Shown here piece after piece: positions 56,986 to 64,000 of a stretch of DNA of 64,000 bases. The notes beneath the pieces are model-generated. The model saw only the letters and a program-made list of their open reading frames with translations. It was not told the DNA's origin and ran no database searches. A program made the translations under genes and the position numbers. The stretch comes from Rhinopomastus cyanomelas (taxonomy: Eukaryota > Chordata > Aves > Bucerotiformes > Rhinopomastidae), in the NCBI GenBank assembly GCA_013400115.1, contig VXBP01001795.1, positions 25,176-89,175 on the forward strand. The letters are read 5' to 3'. Positions within the stretch are counted from its first letter, which is position 1, and every line of letters starts with the position of its first letter.

Positions 56986-57990
56986 TTTTCCCTCTCTTTC
57001 AACCAAAGTTCCACTGTGTTTGTTGGCTTTCCTCAAAGCTCCAGCTCCCTGCCACGACGCACAGGTGCCGTCACCGTGGCACCACTAGAAATGGGATTGT
57101 CCTTTATACTGTGAGGAAAAAGGGGGAACAACGAACAGTAAATGGGATCTGAGTCTGTTAACGGGCTGGAGAGGAGTGTTTCGGCTCAGGGGACACGGTG
57201 CCAGCTCTGCACAGCCAACCCTCTCCATTGAACTTACCTCCAAGGGCTTGGCTTCAGAAAGGACTCCCCCAAGTCCTCTGTGGAGACAGCAGCTCCAGGT
57301 TGGGTTAGTTGAGTCATAACTTGGAACATCCCTCCTCCCCTGGCTTGCAGGAAGGTCCCAGCACCTCTTAGCTGCCTTTGGGTCTCATCCTGCCCTGGAT
57401 GTCATCCCTTCCCAACCCCAGGGGATGCTGTGAGTGAGCTGGGTGTCTGCAAAGCTGTCCATCACCCTGCTCCTACTCGAATCACACGGCACTGGGAAGG
57501 GGCATTGATGCATCCCCACGCCCATGGCGAGGCCAGAAAGCTGTGACCACTTGTGCTGGTGCCCCAGAGACCAGCACGATCATGCCTTTGGCTACCAGAC
57601 AAACCATTCCTCACACCAGTCATCCCAGCATCAGTCACAACCATCCACTAGCACAGCAGGAGGAGGACAGCACTTGTTCTTCACACTGCTCATCCCTCCA
57701 GACCACACACAGTTTGCAAGGAGGTCCCATACCTTCTAGACACATTGTCCCATGGAGAGCACTGCTTTACCCTCCACTCCACCAACACATCCCAGACCAC
57801 TGTGCTTGAACACCTCAAGTGCCTCCAACAGGTCGGAGGCCAGGGCCAGCACCCACCTTGAGGAAGACTGTGGTGCCTGAGGAAGGAAAGTGAAGGTCAT
57901 ACCAACAGAAGTGCTGGTCAGGAGGACTTCACATGGGGCATTCAACCAGCCTCATAATGCATTTGCTGAAGGGCAGCAAGTGCTGTGTCT

Positions 57991-58059
57991 CAAAGGATTG
58001 GACTGGATAATCTTGGGAAGTCTTCTTTTCTGAAGACATTTAAAACCTGCCTGGATATG
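57991..58059 (+). mobile_element. CR1 type A scraps, rearranged
   Basis: GATTGGACTGGATAATCTTG joined to CTGAAGACATTTAAAACCTGCC; the order is reversed relative to intact A copies, so two pieces are fused. Confidence 0.7.
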
Positions 58060-58270
58060 ATAGAATCATTAGGGATTGGGAGGGATCTTGAAAGATCATC
58101 CAGTCCAATCCCCCTGATGCAGCAGGATCACCTAGATCCAGTCAGTAACACATCCAGGTGGGTTTTAAATGTCTCCAGAGAAGGAGACTCCACAACCCTC
58201 CTGGGCAGCCCCTTCCAGGNCAGCCACCCTGCTGTCCACCAGGACCCCAGGGTCCCTTTCTCCTGCACTG
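58060..58270 (-). mobile_element. CR1 type A copy collapsed at an N
   Basis: TAGAATCATTAGGGATTGGG to CCCCTTCCAGG, N at 58220, then CAGCCACCCTGCTGTCCACC. These two blocks are about 500 bp apart in other A copies. Confidence 0.88.
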
Positions 58271-58937
58271 AACCAAAGCATTTCCTGTTGATAAGACAAA
58301 CCCCTCATCTCCACACAGGAGGAGGACAACATGGTTTCACAACACCAGGACACCAAGACCAGGGGCAGACTAGTGCTTCCAAAGCACCAGAGCACTGGAA
58401 CCACCCCCCAGGCACAGAAACATCTCAAGGGCTTCTGTGCAAAACACCACCTGGGAGACAAGGATGAGCTGTTTCTACTCCTGCAGCCCAGGTTCTGCCA
58501 TGGGACAGCATCTCACTCCTAGGGCTGTGGTCCATGTTGTCGTTTAAAAGACTCCCCACAACTTCTACTGACAAAAAAACCCACTCAAATTCCAGGAAAA
58601 TGAGGTTTCAGCTGGTGAACTGGGAAACAGCCTTCAGCTGGAAAACAGACCTCTCCGCTTTCACGCGGCTCTGGTTGCCAGCAGCTCAGGTCAGCAGAGG
58701 TGCCACCAGCTGAGCTGCTGGTCCATCGCTGCGAGCTCCCTCCTGCTGCTCCTGCTGGGACAAAACACCCCTTGTCCCGGGGCTCAGCTCCCATGCAGCG
58801 CTCTGTGTCCACCTCACTGGTGCAAGGAGCAAGCCCACAGGCAGGAGCTTGGCCACCACTAACTTAACCAAGGAAAGAGTAAGGAGGGACCAGTAAGGAG
58901 GGACTGTGTGTTTTGCTGTTGCTCTGATAAGAGCAGG

Positions 58938-59578
58938 GATGGAATTACTTAGGCTGGAAAAGGCTGTTAACCCATCACAGTCCAGTCTAGCTCTAACCCC
59001 TGTCCCACACCCCACATCTCCACAGCTTTGCAACCCCTCCAGGCACAGGGATCCACTGCTGCCCTGGGCAGCCTGGGCCAGGCGTGGGGAAGCCTGAGGA
59101 AGAAATTGATCCTCAGAGACAACCTCACCCTCCCCTGGGGCAAACTGAGGCTGGTTGCCCTTATTCTATCACAAGTTCCTGGGGAAGAGAGACTGACCCC
59201 CACCTCACTCCAATGTCCTGAAGTTCAGGGAGCTGTGGAGAGCCAGAAGGTCTCCCTGGAGTCTCGTTTGCATCAGTTCAACCCCCCCAGTTCCCTCAGC
59301 TGTTCATTAGAGCACTGGTGCTCCAGCCCCTTCCCCAGCTCCATTGCCCTTCTCTGGACCAGCTGCAGCCCCTCAGGCTGTCCTTCTGGCAGTGAGCGAG
59401 GGGTCCAGAACTGACCCCAGTCCTCGAGGTGGGGCCCCATCAGCACCCAGCACAGCGTGATAATCCCTGCCCTGCTCCTGCTTGGAAGCACAAGCCAGGA
59501 TGCTGCTGGCCTCCTCAGCCACCTGGGCACACACTGGCTCATCTTCAGCTGTCAATGAACACTCCCAGCTCCTTTCAA
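58938..59578 (-). mobile_element. Old CR1 copy, about 640 bp
   Basis: TTACTTAGGCTGGAAAAGG end, GGGCAGCCTGGGCCAGG. The minus frame keeps VAEEASSILACASKQ-like residues; the most diverged long copy in the window. Confidence 0.88.
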
Positions 59579-60330
59579 CTCTTTGAGCTCTGGGTCACCC
59601 TTCAGCCTTTGCAGACTGGAAGGCTGAGAGGTCCTACCTCCATCTCCATCCACCTCATGGCCACCCAGATTCACCCAGCCTGCCCACACGAAGGTGATCA
59701 CAATGCCAGAGGGTGTAGGTCAGCCTGCAGCCCCCAGCCACCCACCTGTATCTCCCAGAGCTGCACTTAACCCATGACACAACCCTTATCCCAGGTTCTA
59801 CACAGAGTCCAGCTGAGGTGGAGTTAACTTTCCCTGCAGCAGTGGGGGAAGCAGTGACCACCCAGTGCTGAGCAGTGCCCACCGTGCAGCAAGACTGCCT
59901 CTCCACCATTCCAGTCCCACCAGTAGGTTGGGGCTGGGCAACATGAGGGGGCATCAGCCAGGACAGCTGACCCCAGCTGACCAGAGGATTGCTCCATACC
60001 AGCAACATCTGCTCAGCAACAGAAGCTGAGAGAAAGGAGGAGGACGAGGGGTGTTTGTTACCACATTTGTCCTCTGGAGCAACTGCTGCCTGCTCTGCCT
60101 CTCAGGAAGTGTCTGGACATCACCTGTTAGTGGGAGGCGGAGAACAACCCCTTTGTTTCACTTTGCTTCCTCGTGGTGCCTTTGGTTTGCTAAACTGCCT
60201 GTATCTTCACCCACCAGGTTCAGCTCTGTGACTTCCTCCCCCTCTACCCTGCTGATTAGCACCACAACTTGGTGTCCAGCCAAGGTCAGCCCTCCACAGG
60301 TTCCCACTGAAGTTTTCCGGTCATGAGGTA

Positions 60331-60426
60331 GAATCACAGAACCTTTATGGATTAGAAGGGACCTCGAAAGATCATCCAGTCCAATCCCCCTGCCGCAGCA
60401 GGATCACCCAGACCAAGTCACACAGT
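60331..60426 (-). mobile_element. Short CR1 tail, type A, joined to a type E body
   Basis: GAATCACAGAACCTTTATGG to GACCAAGTCACACAG, directly followed by TCAGTCTGGGCTAGAAGG. Confidence 0.88.
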
Positions 60427-62040
60427 CAGTCTGGGCTAGAAGGGACCACAGGATCATCCAGTTCCAACCCCCCTGCCATGGGCACGGGTACCCCACCCTA
60501 GATCAGGCTGGCCAGAGCCCCATCCAGCCTGACCCTAAACACCTCCAGGGATGGGGCCTCCACCACCTCCCTGGGCAACCCATTCCAGGCTCTCACCACT
60601 CTCATGCTGAAGAACTTCCTCCTCACAGCCAGTCTAAATCTACCCATCTCCAGCTTTGCTCCATTGACCCCAGTCCTGTCAACTACCTGACATCCTAAAA
60701 AGCCTCTCACCAGCCTTTTTGTAGCCCCCTTCAGATACTGGAAGGCCACAAGAAGGTCACCTGGGAGCCTCCTCTTCTCCAGACTCAACAGCCCCAACTC
60801 TCTCAGTCTGTCCTCACAGGAGAGGTGCTCCAGCCCTCTGATCATCCTCATGGCCCTCCTCTGCACTCGCTCCAGCATCTCCACATCCCTCCTGTAGTAA
60901 GGGCTCCAGAACTGGATGCAGTCCTCCAGGTGGGGCCTCATCAGAGTGGAGTAGAGGGGGAGAATCACCTCCCTCGACCTGCTGGCCACACTTCTCCTGA
61001 TGCAGCCCAGGATCCAGTTTGCCTTCTGGGCCGCAAGTGTACATTGCTGGCTCATGTCGAACCTTTCGTCCACAAGCACCCCCAAGTCCCTCTCTTCAGG
61101 GCTACTCTGCAGCCAGTCACCACCCAGCCTGTATTTGTGCTTAGGATTGCCTCGACCCAGGTGCAGGACCTTACACTTGGTCTTGTTGAACCCAGTCAGG
61201 TTGGCTTGTGCCCACCTCTCCAGCCTGTCCAGGTCCCTCTGGATGGCATCCCTACCCTCCAGTGTGTCTGCTGCACCACACAGCTTGGTGTTGTCAGCAG
61301 ACTTGCTCAACGCCTCTGTCCATGTCAGTGACAAAGATGTTGAACAAGACTGGTCCCAGGACTGATCCCTGAGGGACTGTGCTTGTCACTGGCCTCCACC
61401 TGGACATGGATCCATCAACATCCACTCTCTGGGTGCGTACATCAAGCCAGTTCTTTACCCATCTAGTGGTCCACCCATCAAACCCATGGTCCACCAGCTT
61501 GGAGACCAGAATGTGGTGCAGGACAGTGTCAAAGGCTTTGCTCAGGTCTGGCTAAATGACATCAGTCGCTTGCCCCTCATCCATTAATGTTGTGACCTGT
61601 TCATAGAAGGCCACCAGGTTTGTCAGGCAGGACTTGCCCTTGGTGAAGCCATGCTGATTGTACCCAATCACCTCTTCACTGTTCTCCTGTCTCAGCAGTG
61701 CCTGCAGGAGGATCTGCTCCATGATCTTACCGGGCACAGAGGTGAGACTGACTGGCCTGTAGTTCCCTGGTTCCTCCTTCCTCCCCTTTTTGAAAACAGG
61801 AATTATGTTTCCCCTTTTCCAGTCGGTGGGGACTTCACCAGAACCCCATGACTTTTGGGATAGAATAGAGAGGGGTTTGGCAACCTCATCTGCCAGTTCT
61901 CTCAGTACCTGTGGGTGGATCCCATCTGGTCCCATGGACTTGAACACTTTGAGGTTCTTGAGGTCATCATGAACCTGATGTGCACTTATGATGGGCAGTT
62001 CTTCCTTGCAGTCCCTGCTGTTATTTTCCATGACTCCAGG
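60427..62040 (-). mobile_element. CR1 type E copy, longest in the window (about 1.6 kb)
   Basis: Covers most of the RT domain through the ORF2 C-terminus; 5' truncated at about 62040 (TTTTCCATGACTCCAGGAG). Type E is distinguished by FLGCQVVDRTG and AWNGLPREVVEAPSL at the C-terminus, shared only with 56187. Confidence 0.95.
60498..62031 (-). pseudogene. CR1 ORF2 reverse transcriptase remnant
   Basis: Minus-strand pieces in order: 62031-61552 has GPDGIHPQVLRELADEV, NYRPVSLTS and GFTKGKSCL; after an in-frame TAG (at VI*PDLSKAFD, where CR1 normally has Tyr) comes motif A DLSKAFD, motif B PQGSVLGPVLFNIF, then a frameshift near 61300. 61334-60498 begins at motif C as SADNTKL instead of FADDTKL and then reads open for 278 residues to the terminal ALASLI. 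The stop, the frameshift and the second catalytic Asp changed to Asn make it inactive. Confidence 0.92.
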
Positions 62041-62458
62041 AGTGTTCCCATCTCAGGCCAGTGAGGGCTGAGCAAGCCCAGCTCAGAAAATGCTTTTGGG
62101 ACAGGAGAGATAAAATTTTATCTCTTCAGCTTCACAGACAGCTGCCTGCAGCTCTCCTCGGAGGAGGTTCTGCCCAGAGGAGCAGGGAACAAGCGTAGCT
62201 TGGGGCTGCAGAGGGGCTTTGGAGGCAGCCAGCACAGGATGGGAGTTTCTTTTATAGGTTTGCGTCCAGTCAAGATATTAACTATTAAAAAGCCTTGTAG
62301 GACCAAGCCCCTCTCATGGCAAGCTGTCTCTGTGCCTCCTTATTCTTCATCTTAGCCCTCAGAGATCTGTAGGACATCACAGATAGCAGCTGAGGCTTCT
62401 TCCAACGCCCTTGTTGATCCTGACATCTGCAAAGCCTCATCGTGACAGACCTAAATGA

Positions 62459-63168
62459 CAGAACATTAGGGATTGGAAGAGACCTCAAAAGATCATCTAG
62501 TCCAATCCCCCTGCCAGAGCAGGATCCCCTAGACCAAGTCACACAGGAACACGGCCAGGTGGGTTTTAAACATCTGCAGAGGAGACTCCACAACCCCCCT
62601 GGGCAGCCCCTTCCAGTGCTCTGTCACCCTCACTGGGAAGAAGTTCCTTCTCAGATTGAGGTAGAACCTCCTCTGTTCCAGCTCCTTGTCCTAACCTTGG
62701 GCTCCATCCTCCTGACACCCACCTTCCCCATTTACAAACATCCATGGGGTCACCCCTCAGGCTCCTTTTCTCCAAGCTCAAGAGACCCAGCTCCCTCAGC
62801 CTTTCCTCAGCAGCGAGATGTTCCCCACCCTTCAGCATCTCTGTGGCTCTGCACTGGGCTTTCTCCAGCAGCTCTGTGTCCTTCTGGAACTGAAGGACCC
62901 ACAACTGGACACAATACTCCAGATGTGGTCTCAGCAGGGCAGAGTAGAGGGGGAGAAGAACCTCTCTTGATCTGCTAACTAGTCTTTTGCAGATCCACTC
63001 CAGGATGCCACTGGCCTTCTTGGCCACAAGGGGCCATTGCTGGCTCCTGGCCACCCTGCTGTCCACCAGGACCCCTAGGTCTCATTCTCCTCCTCCACTG
63101 CTCTCCAACAGCTCAGTCCCCAGCCTATCCTGGTACCCGGGGTTGTTCTTGCCCAGATGCAAGATCGG
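62459..63168 (-). mobile_element. CR1 copy, type A, about 710 bp
   Basis: ACAGAACATTAGGGATTGG to TTGCCCAGATGCAAGATCG. A deletion removes the CACACCCATTGCCC block near 62683; minus-strand frames otherwise largely open. Confidence 0.94.
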
Positions 63169-63284
63169 ACGAGTCCCTGAGGATGCCACATCTCACCTGC
63201 CTTCAGTCCAACCCTGCACTTTTCCAGATGCGTTGAGTAAATATCATGAAGGTTTCTAATCCACCTACATGCCCGAGCATCTGC

Positions 63285-63905
63285 AGACCCTACCAACACC
63301 CTCACACTCCTCATCAGGGAAAGCAGACCCCCAAACCTCAGTTTTAACTTGAGTGAAGCTTAATTCACTCTTGTTCCCTTCCAGCAACCACTGGAGAAAT
63401 TTCTTACTCTCAGTTAAGAAGAATGTCGTCTTAATCTGTGCAACTTGGTCTAGGAGGACCTGCTCTGGCAGGGGAGTTGGTCTGGATGACCTTCTGAGGT
63501 CTCTTCCAATCCCTAATGTTCTGTGATTAATCTACTCTCAGCTAAGAAGGATCTTCATGCCTGAGACACCCATCTGTAGACCCTACCAGCACCCTCACAC
63601 CCCTCATCAGGGAAAGCAGACCCCAAGCCTCAGTTTTAACTTGAGTGAAGCTTAATTCACTCTTGTTCCCTTCCATCAACCACTGAAGAAACTTCTTACT
63701 CTCAGATAAGATGACTCTTCATGCCTGAGACACCCACCTGTAGACCCCACCAGCATCCTCACACCCCTCATCAGGGACAGCAGACCCCAAATGAGCTGAG
63801 TTTTAACCTGAGTGAAGCTGAATTTGCTGCCAACCCCTTCCAGCAACCACTGGAGAAACTCCTTGCTACCAGTTAAGAAGAATCTCCCCGAGGAGGAGGC
63901 AGGGA
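63285..63905. repeat. 164-bp minisatellite, three units
   Basis: Units start at 63285, 63578 and 63742 with AGACCC(T/C)ACCA(A/G)CA. The first is lengthened by the CR1 tail at 63436-63532. Units share CCTCATCAGGGAAAGCAGACC and TTCCAGCAACCACTGGAGAA. The array probably continues or ends near 63905; the window edge is close. Confidence 0.9.
63436..63532 (+). mobile_element. Short CR1 tail copy, type A, inside a minisatellite
   Basis: CTGTGCAACTTGGTCTAGG to AATGTTCTGTGATTA; flanked on both sides by a CTACTCTCAG(T/C)TAAGAAG-like segment. Confidence 0.88.
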
Positions 63906-64000
63906 GCTGTCAGGATCCGACCCTCCAGGGTTTACCACCACGGCAAAGCAAAACCAGGCGGCAAGATGTTTATAGCTCAGTGATTCATAATCCTGCAGAG

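Larger units (their letters stand above)
21687..64000 (-). other. Presumed first coding intron of RNF165, partial (over 42 kb)
   Basis: The acceptor is at 21687; the donor is not in the window. No exon with the expected N-terminal residues or any other host gene was found. CR1-free stretches over 300 bp in which I see no gene: 22408-22999, 23436-24340, 25063-25968, 26472-27000, 27823-28444, 28926-29732, 30200-30841, 32279-33251, 34401-35635, 37126-37689, 37821-38394, 39361-39772, 40022-40523, 40611-41390, 44106-44563, 44736-45341, 46313-46914, 47051-48002, 48130-48577, 49581-50493, 50803-51136, 51227-51559, 52326-52800, 53631-53943, 54379-55065, 55414-55840, 56986-57990, 58271-58937, 59579-60330 and 62041-62458. 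A few are flagged separately as candidate conserved elements. An alternative upstream promoter inside it cannot be excluded. Confidence 0.6.

Noticed and set aside
60427..62040. Reverse transcriptase of retroviral, telomerase or retron origin
   Set aside because: GPDGIHP, NYRPVSLTS, LSKAFD and PQGSVLGP order plus the CR1 C-terminus and ATTCTATG-type tails identify a CR1 LINE.
63285..63905. Spaced repeats resembling a CRISPR array
   Set aside because: Units are 164 bp, directly adjacent, diverged and without short conserved repeats plus spacers; the genome is vertebrate.
21687..64000. tRNA, snRNA or microRNA genes in the large intron
   Set aside because: No cloverleaf with A and B boxes and no long perfect hairpin outside CR1 inverted pairs was recognised by eye.

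Overview
The window is vertebrate, almost certainly avian, nuclear DNA. It holds one recognisable protein-coding gene embedded in a very dense field of CR1 LINE retrotransposons. The gene is on the minus strand and reads as RNF165 (ARK2C), an Arkadia-like RING-H2 E3 ubiquitin ligase. Seven coding exons can be joined by canonical GT/AG splice sites, with phases that match at every junction. They give 329 complete codons plus a stop. The small first coding exon, which in mammals encodes about 20 residues, was not found here and probably lies beyond position 64000. By my hand-drawn boundaries CR1 covers about 25 kb (about 40%) of the window. That is high even for a bird and suggests a CR1-rich lineage such as woodpeckers and relatives; this taxonomic guess is inference only.

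Layout. 1-2500: DNA downstream of the gene, with four CR1 pieces. 2505-7392: probable 3' untranslated region with three candidate poly(A) signals, a (TA)n run, complementary A-rich and T-rich tracts and one old CR1. 7393-12002: five closely spaced terminal coding exons (RING domain, NRG/TIER box and adjoining conserved segments) with introns of 0.47-1.4 kb and almost no CR1. 12003-21686: two more coding exons (17476-17601 and 21377-21686) separated by CR1-rich introns. 21687-64000: more than 42 kb of what is presumably the first coding intron, holding most of the CR1 copies, several unique stretches that look like conserved non-coding elements, and a 164-bp minisatellite at the right edge.

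CR1 copies are sorted below by their 3' ends, using my own labels. Type A: TTAGGGATTGGAAGGGACC on the plus strand of minus copies, usually followed by a GACACAGCAGGATC block. Type B: AGGTTGGAAAAGACC, often with CATCAACCCTACTC. Type C: tail of ATACTGTG units. Type D: GGTTGGAAGGGACCTC with a CCATTCAAGGCCAGGCTGGATGG body. Type E: CAGTCTGGGTTAGAAGGGACC with a long RT body. Nested insertions give a relative chronology: A landed in B several times, and C landed in A. No copy is full length (full-length CR1 is about 4.5 kb); the longest is about 1.6 kb and is catalytically dead.

No RNA gene, CRISPR array or second host gene was seen. The items most worth following up are: a class of about 100-bp CR1 tail copies sharing one 5' breakpoint; the same A/E junction at two loci; a 205-bp non-CR1 insertion with a 10-bp target duplication; a 116-bp exact repeat ending at an N that looks like an assembly error; and CR1 depletion around the terminal exons and 3' UTR.
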